Positions 1-7,787 of a stretch of DNA of 48,476 nt are shown here, in pieces. Origin of the DNA: Deltaproteobacteria bacterium (GTDB lineage: Bacteria; Myxococcota_A; UBA796; UBA9615); contig JAGSHC010000020.1 in NCBI GenBank assembly GCA_023954745.1, positions 1-48,476 of the forward strand, in the 5' to 3' direction. The notes below the pieces were generated by a model. It was given only the letters and a program-made list of their open reading frames with translations, was not told the DNA's origin and did not search any database. Position numbers and translations under genes: made by a program. How positions within the stretch are numbered: position 1 is the stretch's first letter; every line of letters begins with the position of its first letter.

Positions 1-84
1 GGCGACGACGACGACGCCACCGGCGACGACGACGACGCCACGGGCGACGACGACGACGCCACCGGCGACGACGACGACTCGACC
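1..84 (+). repeat. 21-bp tandem repeat encoding GDDDDAT
   Basis: Four 21-bp units (1-21, 22-42, 43-63, 64-84), each coding GDDDDAT or a one-unit variant (GDDDDST in the last). The array is cut by the window edge, so the true copy number is unknown. It is an acidic linker inside the first coding sequence. A related Asp array closes the other end of the window. Confidence 0.95.
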
Positions 85-708
85 GCCCCCGGCGTCCTGA
101 TCTTCACCGCGGACCTCTCCAACCTGGGGAACGTATCCGGTGGCTCCAGCACATCGACGAACCTGTACTTCGAGAACGCCGGGGGCATGTCGATCGTGGT
201 GCAGTTGACGCTCTCGGACCTCTCTGGCGCCTGGCAGATCCCAGGCTCGATCGTGAACGTGGCGCCCTTCTCCACCGAGAGCCGGGCCCTCACCTTCAAC
301 GCGCCGGTGACCCCCGGCACCTTCAGCCTCACGGTGAACGCCGACCACGACGGCAGCAACCCGTCGCCTCAGCAGCTCGTCTTCTCCGCCATGAGCGGCG
401 GCGGTGGTGCCGTCGAGGGCAACTGCACGGACAACATCGACAACGACAGCGACGGCAACACCGACTGCGCGGACTCCGACTGCTCGAACGACCCCGCCTG
501 CACCGGCGGCACCGACCTGTGCTGCAACACCATCGCGAACTTCAACTCGAGCAACTGCAACAATCAGGCTGTGTGGCAGTGCATCTGCAACGGCGACAGC
601 TTCTGCTGCACCGGGTGGGACAGCACCTGCGCTGACTTCTACGTCAACGGCTACACGGGTGCACACGGCTCTGGGAGCTGCTCTCCCTCAGGGACCTGCG
701 GCCCCTGA
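1..708 (+). CDS. Secreted Asp-repeat/Cys-rich protein, 3' part only
   Basis: The reading frame is open from base 1, so the N-terminus lies outside the window; 235 residues are visible. It begins with GDDDDAT repeats, which act as a flexible acidic linker. A roughly 100-residue beta-type domain follows (about residues 30-135). A Cys-rich C-terminus contains an NCTDNIDNDSDG motif continuing into a DCADSDC segment, the calcium-binding-like DxDxDG motif often seen in exported myxobacterial proteins. After that comes a module rich in CC/CxC pairs (about 170-225). Domain style and disulphide-type cysteines indicate an exported or surface protein. No enzymatic motif is visible and the function is unknown. 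Its stop overlaps the probable CTG start of the kinase gene as CTGA. Confidence 0.8.
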   Translation, partial: GDDDDATGDDDDATGDDDDATGDDDDSTAPGVLIFTADLSNLGNVSGGSSTSTNLYFENAGGMSIVVQLTLSDLSGAWQIPGSIVNVAPFSTESRALTFNAPVTPGTFSLTVNADHDGSNPSPQQLVFSAMSGGGGAVEGNCTDNIDNDSDGNTDCADSDCSNDPACTGGTDLCCNTIANFNSSNCNNQAVWQCICNGDSFCCTGWDSTCADFYVNGYTGAHGSGSCSPSGTCGP

Positions 709-2246
709 TCGAGAATCCCCAGCTGGGGGAACCCATCCCGTTCGGCCGCTACGAGCTGCTGGAGCTCGTGGGTGAGGGTGCGATGGCGCAGGTCTTCCGG
801 GCCCGCCGCATCGGGCCGTCCGGGTTTCGGAAGGAAGTGGCGATCAAGCGGCTCCGCCCGGGCACCGTGGGGCGCGACGAACGCATGCGCGAGGCCCTCA
901 TCAACGAGGCCCGCAACGGCGGTCTGCTTCGGCATCCCGGCATCGTGGAGATCCACGAGTTCGACGAGGTCGATGACGAGTGGTACCTCGCGATGGAGTT
1001 CGTCGACGGCTGGACCCTCGAAGAGGTGCTCTGGCGAGCGGCCTCCGAGGAGCTCCCACCTCAGCTTCGCTCGGACACAGGAGCGGCGGGGTTGGCCCAG
1101 GCGGTGGTGCTCGACATCGCCCGGCAGATGGCCCACGCCCTCGTGCACGCACACGAGGCACGAGACGAGCAGGGGCATCCGCTGGGACTGGTCCACCGTG
1201 ACCTCAAACCCGCCAACGTCTTCCTGACTCGGGCGGGAGCAGCCAAGCTCGGCGACTTCGGCCTCGCGAAGTCCCGGGCGAACCTGCGTCAGACCACCGA
1301 CGCCGACCGAACGAAGGGCTCGCCGCTCTATATGAGCCCCGAACAGGTATCCGGCGAGCCCGTCGATGGGCGAAGCGATCTCTTCGCCGTGGGCACCATC
1401 ATCGTCGAGCTCTGTGTGGGGAGCACACCGTTCGAAGGCTCCACTGTCGCCAACACGCTCGTGCGTGTGATGGAAGCAAAGTGGGACGAGATCGAGGACG
1501 TCATGCGTCAGCGAGCTCCCGCCTTGCTACCCCTCTGCCAGCGCCTGCTTCAACAGGACCCGTCCGACCGCTACCCCTCAGCCCGCGCCCTCGCGGCCGA
1601 GCTGGACAAGTTCGCCGGCATGCAACCCCTCGGCTCAGCGTCGTCGATCCTCGCTCAGGCGATGCAGATGGACGAGCCCACGCGAGCCGTGCCCGCTGCA
1701 GACACGCGAGGCAGGACGACGGCGGGGATGAGCATCATCGAGGCCGCTCCTGGCGGGGGCTGGGGTCTGCTCGCCGCCCTGGTCCTGGTGTTGGGACTCC
1801 TGATGACGGCCTTCCTCTGGGTTCTGCGCATGCCAGAGACCTCGAGCGGAGACTTCGCAGGGATCCGCGCGCCGGTGGCCGAGGATCTTGCGCCGCTGGA
1901 AGCGCCCCCGCCACGCCTCAAAGCTCCCGGCACCGACGCATCTGTGGCGGTGGCCGTAGGCGACTCGTTCTTGCACGAGCCTCCCCAGACGGCCCGCCTC
2001 TGGGACGACCTTCATCTCCGCGTCACCCAGGCGGCCGCCGGCGAGTGGGAGTTGCGGGTGGCGTACCGCGTCCCCGGATCCAGCTGGCGGCTCCTGCCCC
2101 TCGGCTGCGAGGCCGCCACCTGTGCAGCGGCGCTGCCGGTGACGTCCAGCGACGGCATGGAGTACTACCTCGAGGCCGACGGGCCCGACGGGCAGACATG
2201 GTCGTACGGCGCCGAGACCCGCCCTGTGCGAGTCGCCGTCAGGTAG
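705..2246 (+). CDS. Transmembrane Ser/Thr protein kinase (PknB type), probable CTG start
   Basis: A eukaryotic-type Ser/Thr kinase. Counting from the CTG at 705 (513 aa), the domain starts with GRYELLELVGEGAMAQVFRA (strand beta-1 and Gly loop, about 16-35). VAIKRL carries the ATP-binding Lys. HRDLKPAN is the catalytic loop (H164, D166), DFGLAKS starts at D184, and a GSPLYMSPEQ activation segment follows. One hydrophobic helix (about 351-373) separates the cytosolic kinase from a roughly 135-residue extracytoplasmic C-terminal domain of unknown ligand. The frame is open back to 636 but offers no ATG, GTG or TTG before GTG 768, which would delete beta-1. CTG 705 overlaps the upstream stop and has AGGGA about 10 nt upstream. 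The kinase call is firm and the start is inferred. It converges on the HEAT gene with a 6-bp gap. Confidence 0.93.
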   Translation: MIENPQLGEPIPFGRYELLELVGEGAMAQVFRARRIGPSGFRKEVAIKRLRPGTVGRDERMREALINEARNGGLLRHPGIVEIHEFDEVDDEWYLAMEFVDGWTLEEVLWRAASEELPPQLRSDTGAAGLAQAVVLDIARQMAHALVHAHEARDEQGHPLGLVHRDLKPANVFLTRAGAAKLGDFGLAKSRANLRQTTDADRTKGSPLYMSPEQVSGEPVDGRSDLFAVGTIIVELCVGSTPFEGSTVANTLVRVMEAKWDEIEDVMRQRAPALLPLCQRLLQQDPSDRYPSARALAAELDKFAGMQPLGSASSILAQAMQMDEPTRAVPAADTRGRTTAGMSIIEAAPGGGWGLLAALVLVLGLLMTAFLWVLRMPETSSGDFAGIRAPVAEDLAPLEAPPPRLKAPGTDASVAVAVGDSFLHEPPQTARLWDDLHLRVTQAAAGEWELRVAYRVPGSSWRLLPLGCEAATCAAALPVTSSDGMEYYLEADGPDGQTWSYGAETRPVRVAVR

Positions 2247-2252
2247 AGAGAC

Positions 2253-3020
2253 CTACTGCGCGAGCAGCTTGCTCGCCCGGCGCGCAACGCGGGAGTCAGC
2301 GTCCGCGCTCAGAGTACGGAGCTGCGGGGCCGAGAGTGCGGAGCGGTCGAGGCGGTCGAGGGCGGAAAGAGCCCGCAGACGCACGCTGGCATCAGCATCC
2401 GACAGCAAGGGAAGCAACGCATCGGTGGCCTGCGCGTCACCGACCACTCCCAGAGACTGGGCAGCGGCAGCGCGGACTGCAGCCGAGGGATCGCTGAGGG
2501 AATCGACGAGAGCCGGAGCAACGACCGCGCCGTCGGCGCGACGCGCCACGGTCAGAGCGGCGACCTGCCGGACTTCGGCGTGGGAGTCGCGCAGCGCGAT
2601 GGTGAAGCCCGCCTCGGCCTCGTCTGCGGCGACGCCGCGGAGTCCGAGGACCAACACCGCCCTCACGGAGCCCGCAGGCTCCTCGGCGAGCAACTCGACG
2701 AGGGCATCGCCCCAGTCTGCGGAGAAGCGGCCGACCACATCGGCGAGCGCGGCGCGCACGGGCTCCGGCTCCTCGCCATGGGCGAGACGGTCCAGGGCCA
2801 GGGGAAGCGCGGCCTCGGAGTTGAATTCGGGGCCCATGAACCGGAGGTGCCCGGCGCGGGTCGCCCGGGGCTGCTGGGCCTCGAGGCGGGTCCAGGTGTC
2901 GGGTTGGGTCTGCCACCCCTGGGTCAGCGCGACGGAGAGTCGCTCCTCCCAATCCGCGGCGAGGGCCGTGGTCGGGGCGAGGAGGGCGAGAACGAGGAGA
3001 GGAGTCAGGGTGTTCTTCAT
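2253..3020 (-). CDS. Exported HEAT-repeat protein
   Basis: 255 aa. A signal peptide (MKNTLTPLLVLALLAPTTALA) precedes helical repeats. From about residue 105 to the end, successive units of the form SVRAVLVLGLRG, EVRQVAALTVAR, AVRAAAAQSLG, and SVRLRALSALD fit HEAT/PBS-lyase-like repeats, which form protein-binding solenoids. No catalytic residues are apparent. The start at 3020 is preferred over ATG 3035 because a GAGGA lies about 9 nt upstream and the signal peptide then begins cleanly. The gene starts 4 bp after the PAD lipoprotein stop, so the two are almost certainly co-transcribed. It could serve as a periplasmic partner or scaffold for the upstream enzyme; this is inference from spacing only. 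Confidence 0.85.
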   Translation of the reverse strand: MKNTLTPLLVLALLAPTTALAADWEERLSVALTQGWQTQPDTWTRLEAQQPRATRAGHLRFMGPEFNSEAALPLALDRLAHGEEPEPVRAALADVVGRFSADWGDALVELLAEEPAGSVRAVLVLGLRGVAADEAEAGFTIALRDSHAEVRQVAALTVARRADGAVVAPALVDSLSDPSAAVRAAAAQSLGVVGDAQATDALLPLLSDADASVRLRALSALDRLDRSALSAPQLRTLSADADSRVARRASKLLAQ

Positions 3021-3024
3021 GAGC

Positions 3025-4665
3025 TCAGTCCTCATCCACGAGGGGCCGGATGGAGCGCCCCCAGTCTGACACTGGGGTGCGAATCACGTTGCTGCCGCAG
3101 TGCACCTCGCCCAGACCCATGTGATAGACCCAGAAGTCGTCGAGGAAGTGTAGTTCGTAGTCCGCAGGGAACAGCTCCCGCACCCGAGCAATCATCGGGT
3201 CCGTGCTCTGGTCGTCCAGATCGGTGCGGGTGAAGGGGTCGGCGAGGAAGATCTTCGTTGGCTCTCCCTCGAGGTTGGCCACGATGAGGTTCGCCATGCC
3301 AGGGATGAGGGCGGCGGTGGTCCCGCCGCAGCCTCCAGCCGTCTCGAAGAGCCCCGGAAGCCAGAGGATGTCCTCGTCGTCCAGATTGGCCTCCTCGCGG
3401 AGGATGTCGAGGTTCGGCTCGAGGTAGTCGTCCCAGAGGTCTTCGTTCAAGGCGCGGAGTCCGGCGTCGTTGACGATGTCGCCGACCGTGTCGTGGCCGT
3501 GCCCCTGGGCATAGAGAGGGAGCGGCGTCGCCGGGTCCATCGCGTCGAGGACCTCCCAGGCGCCGGGGATGTCCGTGTAGACGAGGCGCCAGCCCTTGGG
3601 CGCGCCCGGGTCCGGGATCCAGGACATGAACTCGTCGACGTGCCCGACGCAAAGCCAGCTCGAATCGAGCTCAAAGGGGGCCTGGACCACCTGGTCGCCG
3701 AACATGTCGCGGAGCTCGCGGACGACGTTCGACCCGCCGGAGGTGCCCCAGTAGACCTTGCCAAAGGGGTAGTGGACACCATCGACGGTCACCGGGGGGG
3801 TGGCCTCCAGGTTCCCGAAGGAGTCCTGGGAGTTGGCGTTGCCATCACCCCAGGTGCGCACGAGGAACTCAGGCCCCTCGAAGAGCTCTTCGGCGACAGG
3901 ATCGAGACCACGGTCGCGAATCGAGTCGATGACGACATCGATGCGGGCTCCGTTGGCGCTGACCGACCCAAACTCGATCTCGTCCTGGAGCCAGACATCC
4001 CCGCCGTAGTCGAAGCCATCGACGGTGAGGAAGTCATCACCGAGCGCGTCCTGGTAGCCCTCGATGAGGGCGTCGTTGTTGAAGTCCGAGTACCTCACCG
4101 AGACCGCCATCACCTCTTCGGCGGGTTGGAGGTGCTGGTTCATCACCAGCGGAGCAGCGAGGGCTCGGAAGGAGATGGCGTCGATGATGTCGAGGTTGGA
4201 CTTCAGGAAGACGATCTCGAAGGTCGCCTCAGACAGGAAGTCCCTGAACTCCACGTCGAAGCGCACGTCCTCATTCACGCGCTCGACGTCGAACTCGAGC
4301 GGCGAGTCGTCGCCGTCGTTCTCACCGAGGACGAGGCGTCCCGCTTGCCAGACCCGCACTTGCGACTCGCCGGACGTCATGCGCACGCGGAGCGGTCGGG
4401 CCGGGCGCACTGCGTTGGCCACCTCGGCGGGGATGAAGAAGGTGGCGAGGTCGTTGTCGTCCCGCGTCGAGAAGTCTCGCCAGTCGGGGTCACCGTTCTC
4501 GTTGTCGTCGTCGATGTTGGGCACGCCGACGATTCCGGGGAAGTCGTTCTCGGTCAGCTCCGAGAACGCCAGGCGGTCCGCACCGAAGGTCACATCCACT
4601 GTGGGCGTGCACCCGGCGGCGGCGAGGGTGGCGAGGGTGATCAACGCAGTGCGACAGATGTTCAT
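3025..4665 (-). CDS. Peptidylarginine deiminase (animal-type PAD fold), lipoprotein
   Basis: 546 aa. A lipobox (LAAAGC, Cys19) predicts a lipid-anchored envelope protein. The C-terminal two thirds match protein-arginine deiminases, which hydrolyse peptidyl-arginine to citrulline, usually with Ca2+. Catalytic landmarks are all present: WLQDEIEFG (Asp228, cf. PAD4 Asp350), VGHVDEF (His342 and Asp344, cf. His471/Asp473), and GEVHCGSNV (Cys523, cf. Cys645). The segment DSFGNLEATPPVTVDGVHYP (281-300) is nearly the vertebrate signature, and FLDDFWVYH precedes the catalytic Cys. The region before about 215 resembles the middle (PAD_M) domain; the N-terminal PAD_N domain of vertebrate enzymes is not recognisable. 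GGAG sits 5 nt before the ATG. Enzyme identity is strong by motif; activity, Ca2+ need and substrate are untested. Confidence 0.93.
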   Translation of the reverse strand: MNICRTALITLATLAAAGCTPTVDVTFGADRLAFSELTENDFPGIVGVPNIDDDNENGDPDWRDFSTRDDNDLATFFIPAEVANAVRPARPLRVRMTSGESQVRVWQAGRLVLGENDGDDSPLEFDVERVNEDVRFDVEFRDFLSEATFEIVFLKSNLDIIDAISFRALAAPLVMNQHLQPAEEVMAVSVRYSDFNNDALIEGYQDALGDDFLTVDGFDYGGDVWLQDEIEFGSVSANGARIDVVIDSIRDRGLDPVAEELFEGPEFLVRTWGDGNANSQDSFGNLEATPPVTVDGVHYPFGKVYWGTSGGSNVVRELRDMFGDQVVQAPFELDSSWLCVGHVDEFMSWIPDPGAPKGWRLVYTDIPGAWEVLDAMDPATPLPLYAQGHGHDTVGDIVNDAGLRALNEDLWDDYLEPNLDILREEANLDDEDILWLPGLFETAGGCGGTTAALIPGMANLIVANLEGEPTKIFLADPFTRTDLDDQSTDPMIARVRELFPADYELHFLDDFWVYHMGLGEVHCGSNVIRTPVSDWGRSIRPLVDED

Positions 4666-4910
4666 TCACGCTCCAACAGCAAGGCGGACAGATGTCGCTC
4701 CTCACCGACGCAAGCTAGCGCTGTCCGGTTGCGACTGTGTCAAGGCTTTGATGCGTCGCCGCAAAGATGGTTGCGGGCCGCGACGGAGCGGGCGATTCGC
4801 TGCCCGCAATGCCGCGGAGCGGAGGCCACCTCAACTCCTGAGATGCAGGGGCGGGGAACGCGAGAAGCAAGAAGCCACGCGGGACGCGCACTCCGATTAC
4901 GCAACCGGGT

Positions 4911-4933
4911 GGGCGCCGCAGGGGTCCGCGCCC
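4911..4933. terminator. Possible hairpin downstream of the amidinotransferase-fold gene
   Basis: GGGCGC (4911-4916) pairs with GCGCCC (4928-4933) across an 11-nt loop, starting 8 nt after the minus-strand stop at 4941. On the plus strand it is followed by CTTTG, so the U tract is weak. It may end or attenuate minus-strand transcription before the PAD gene. The rest of 4666-4940 shows no gene. Confidence 0.25.
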
Positions 4934-4940
4934 CTTTGCC

Positions 4941-5837
4941 TCAGGACCAGTAGTGGAGCTTCATGCAGAAGACAGACCCACCGGACTTCAGGTACTCGCT
5001 CGTGTCGAGCAACACGATCTCGAGCCCGCGCGCCTCGAGGGCCGCGAAGGTCGACGGACAGCCGGGGTGCACGAGGAAGTGCTGCCCATCAGGGCAGTGT
5101 CCATTGCACACCATGTTCACGGCCTCGGCCTCTTGCACCGCGATGGCCTCGGGGTAGACCGCCTCGATCAGCGCGACCCCTTCGTCGGTGAAGGCCCCTG
5201 GGTAGTACAGCGCGCACTGGGAGTCGATGGGGCTGAGGCAAGTGTCGAGGTGATAGAAGCGCGGGTCCGTGAGCTCGAGGAGGACCACCGGCACTCCGGT
5301 CCACGCACTGATTCGCTCGTAGGCCGCCGTCGTGGAGCGCGGCCCAACCCCGCCGAGCAGCAACGCGCGCTCCGGGTGCCAGGAACCGTCGCCCGTTCCC
5401 TCGAACGCCCGCACGACGTAGGGGTCGAGACGCTCCAGGTGCAGGCCTCGCTCCTCCAACGCGGCCGCATAGGGCCGGATCTCAGGCTGGCGCCGCGACG
5501 ACTTCATGATCGAGAGCACCGCCGACGGCCCCTCAGCGAGCAGCCCAGGGGGTACGGGGAGCGCCTGGTTCGCCGTGAAGACGAAGTCGGGCAAGAAGGG
5601 CTCACCCGGCAGGACCTCGACTGGATCCGACAGCGTCTCGTACGCGCGCCGCAGGCTCAGCCACTGCTGACGAGCCAGAAGGCGATCAACCCCCTCGACG
5701 TATGCCGCCATGTGGGGGTTGATCACGTACTCCACGTCGTAGAACTCGGGCTCGACGAGGAGGATGCGGTTGGGACGAGGGATTCGAGGCAACGCCTCGA
5801 TGTCTGGAAGCTCGGCGACCGTGCGAATCAACTGCAT
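4941..5837 (-). CDS. Amidinotransferase/DDAH-superfamily hydrolase
   Basis: 298 aa, the usual length for dimethylarginine dimethylaminohydrolase (DDAH)-like members of the guanidino-modifying enzyme superfamily. Visible motifs are PDFVFTAN (83-90, substrate loop), EGTGD (146-150, acidic catalytic position), YHLDTCLSP (catalytic His196), and SGGSVFCMKL (nucleophile Cys291 near the C-terminus). No signal peptide is present, so it should be cytosolic. Family members hydrolyse arginine, methylarginine or related guanidines, or transfer the amidino group. The exact substrate cannot be read from the sequence. It starts 18 nt after the GltJ-like gene with no clear Shine-Dalgarno, suggesting read-through from that promoter. 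It lies 275 bp upstream of the PAD gene on the same strand; a functional link through citrulline or methylarginine is possible but inferred. Confidence 0.85.
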   Translation of the reverse strand: MQLIRTVAELPDIEALPRIPRPNRILLVEPEFYDVEYVINPHMAAYVEGVDRLLARQQWLSLRRAYETLSDPVEVLPGEPFLPDFVFTANQALPVPPGLLAEGPSAVLSIMKSSRRQPEIRPYAAALEERGLHLERLDPYVVRAFEGTGDGSWHPERALLLGGVGPRSTTAAYERISAWTGVPVVLLELTDPRFYHLDTCLSPIDSQCALYYPGAFTDEGVALIEAVYPEAIAVQEAEAVNMVCNGHCPDGQHFLVHPGCPSTFAALEARGLEIVLLDTSEYLKSGGSVFCMKLHYWS

Positions 5838-5855
5838 GGTGAGCCGCTCGGTCTC

Positions 5856-7565
5856 TCAGAGCACCGTGAACGGGTAGCGCACCTGCTGGGTATCACCATC
5901 GAAGGGCGGGAAGTTCAGCTGATTCACTTCCTTGCTCACGCACTGGTCGAGGGCCGTCCCGGCGAAGCGAGAGGTCGTGATCCGTGCGCGACTCACCCCA
6001 CCATCCGGGGCGATGCTGAACTTGAGGTAGATCTTCCCGGAGATGTCCGTGCCGCGCGCCTTCTCGAGGGTGAAGCAACGGTTGATGTTCGCGTTGTTGC
6101 GAATGATCGTGTCGATCACGAACGGGCTCGGGCCGGCGGAGCTTCCCCCGGTGCTCTTCTCTTCGGGAGGCGCGCCGGGACCGACGGGCTTGTTCGGGCG
6201 CGTGAGGCCTCGAGGGGTCGGCTCCTCCTTCTTCGGGGCCGGCGTCGGCTGCTCCACCTTGCGGGGAGCGGGCGTGGGCTCGGGCTCCCGAACCGGAGCG
6301 GGCGTGGGCTCCGGGGCCGCGGTGGGCTCCTCATCGGAGAACTTGCGGGCCTCTTCACGCTCAGCGGCGGTCAAGCCGTCGTTGGGCGTGGCGGGCTCGG
6401 CGCTCGCGGCCTCGGGGGCGGTCTCGCCGGGAGCCGCAGGATCCGCGACCGGCTCTGGGGCTGCAGGGCTGGGGTCCTCCAGGGGAATCCCGCCGAGGCT
6501 GTCGGCGGGCTCGGGGGTTGCCCCCGCCCGGGTATGGGCGAGGAAACCAAGCGCGCTGCCCACGAGCAAGCCCAGGAACAGGGCGATCCCCGCCTGACCC
6601 GCTTTGCGACCGCGCTGCGAGAGAATCGGCAGGAAGAGGCACGCCGTGGCGGCAAATCCCGCGAGTGCAATCCCCAGGGTGCTGACCGGCGGAGCGGCGA
6701 GGGTCGCCCCCACACCGAAGAGCCCAAGGGCGCCGAGACCGGCGATGACGCCGAGCTCCGACGAGCCCGACGCGGACGCAGGGGCAGGGGCGGCAGCGGC
6801 GGCCGTCGCTGCGGCCGCCAGGGCGTCGTGCTGACCGGTCTGAAGCTCCGGAGGGATGATCGACGAGGCAGGCTGACCCTTCTTTGGGGGCGCCGGCGCC
6901 GTCATCGGCGGCACGGTGGGCACCGCCGGCAGGTTGCCGGTGGAGGGAGCACCTCCCGGACGCATGCCCGGCTTCGAAGGAGCCGGGGAGCGCGGAGCGC
7001 CGTGCTTCGCCGGGGGAAGCGGCATCTGAGGTACGACCGCCGGGGGCGGGCGGCTCATGGGGCGCGTCGCATCGTCCTCGTTGGAGGGAGGCGCGGGAGG
7101 CACACCGGGCTTCTTGGGAAGCGGGGGGAGATCCGGGCGGGGCCCGTGATACACGGCCGTCGCCGGAGCGTCCTTCGGAGGAATGCCGGGAGGACCGACC
7201 CTCGGAGGAAGCGGCGGGACCGGGGGCGAGGCACCGGTGGCCGGGCTCAACGACGCCGGGCGCGGAGGCGCGACCGGCTGAACTCCGGGCAACGAGATCG
7301 CGCGAAGCTCGGCCGTCAGGCTCCCGATGGCGGGGACCTTTCCGGTGCTCGCGCCGACCTTGTCCAGGCCCTCGACGGACTTGATGACGGTGCGCTCCTC
7401 CGCCTCGGACGGGCGGGCGGCAGCAGCAGCAGCCCGGGCACTTCCGGGCTTGTAGATCACAATCTTGTGCCCGCACCGCTTACAGGTAGCCTTGTTGACT
7501 TCCTTGCTCAGCTTGGAATCGGCGATCTTGTAGACAGCGCCGCAATTGTCGCAGACGACTCGCAT
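5856..7565 (-). CDS. GltJ/AgmX-like zinc-ribbon, TonB-like C-terminal envelope protein
   Basis: 569 aa. An MJ0042-type zinc ribbon opens the protein (Cys5, Cys8, Cys28, Cys31). A long Pro/Ala-rich linker follows (about 50-260), then two or three hydrophobic segments (about 268-320 and 327-345). A second Pro/Glu-rich linker comes next, and finally a TonB/AgmX-PglI-like domain (about 480-569) containing INRCFTLEKARG and SGKIYLKFSIAPDGGV. This order recalls Myxococcus GltJ/AgmX, an inner-membrane component of the gliding machinery whose C-terminal domain is periplasmic. I see no GYF domain, so it may be a general TonB-like scaffold rather than a true motility protein. A GGAGA lies just before the ATG, and a sigma-70-like promoter lies about 100 nt upstream. 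Confidence 0.85.
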   Translation of the reverse strand: MRVVCDNCGAVYKIADSKLSKEVNKATCKRCGHKIVIYKPGSARAAAAAARPSEAEERTVIKSVEGLDKVGASTGKVPAIGSLTAELRAISLPGVQPVAPPRPASLSPATGASPPVPPLPPRVGPPGIPPKDAPATAVYHGPRPDLPPLPKKPGVPPAPPSNEDDATRPMSRPPPAVVPQMPLPPAKHGAPRSPAPSKPGMRPGGAPSTGNLPAVPTVPPMTAPAPPKKGQPASSIIPPELQTGQHDALAAAATAAAAAPAPASASGSSELGVIAGLGALGLFGVGATLAAPPVSTLGIALAGFAATACLFLPILSQRGRKAGQAGIALFLGLLVGSALGFLAHTRAGATPEPADSLGGIPLEDPSPAAPEPVADPAAPGETAPEAASAEPATPNDGLTAAEREEARKFSDEEPTAAPEPTPAPVREPEPTPAPRKVEQPTPAPKKEEPTPRGLTRPNKPVGPGAPPEEKSTGGSSAGPSPFVIDTIIRNNANINRCFTLEKARGTDISGKIYLKFSIAPDGGVSRARITTSRFAGTALDQCVSKEVNQLNFPPFDGDTQQVRYPFTVL

Positions 7566-7670
7566 GTCTCTCCCACGAGGGCACGTATGGGGGCGGGGGG
7601 TCGGTCGGGCGTGGCGCGCTTCTTCCCTCGCGCGCTCGCCGGGGAAGAAAGATCCCGCGTCGAGCCTGCG

Positions 7671-7699
7671 GTTTTATGCCAGTCAGGGCGTCGCGTCAA
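7671..7699 (-). promoter_or_regulatory. Sigma-70-like promoter for the GltJ-like gene
   Basis: On the minus strand TTGACG (7699-7694), a 17-nt spacer and TAAAAC (7676-7671). The -35 matches consensus at 5 of 6 positions and the -10 at 4 of 6. Predicted transcription start is near 7664, giving a leader of about 100 nt before ATG 7565. Confidence 0.4.
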
Positions 7700-7774
7700 T
7701 GGAGCTGTGCCGAACATGTAGCCCGGGGACAGGTGAACCCACCCCTGGGACCGAACGAATCCGGGGGAATCGGG

Positions 7775-7780
7775 TAGTCT
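7775..7780 (+). promoter_or_regulatory. -10-like hexamer TAGTCT before GTG start
   Basis: TAGTCT ends 7 nt before GTG 7788, and no Shine-Dalgarno is present. The spacing fits a leaderless transcript starting at or next to the start codon. It is one of eight such cases in the window. Confidence 0.4.
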
Positions 7781-7787
7781 CCGCGCC

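Noticed and set aside
1-84. CRISPR-like direct repeats
   Set aside because: The units are contiguous without spacers and encode an acidic linker in frame.
768-2246. Kinase starting at GTG 768
   Set aside because: It would delete the first beta strand of the kinase fold. An upstream CTG gives a complete domain.
4666-4940. RNA gene between the two guanidino-enzyme genes
   Set aside because: No T-loop sequence or cloverleaf was found; only the 6-bp hairpin stands out.
4953-7721. 922-codon open frame on the plus strand
   Set aside because: It runs antisense across the amidinotransferase-fold and GltJ-like genes. It is rich in Arg/Gly/His with no domain, as expected of a GC-rich shadow frame.
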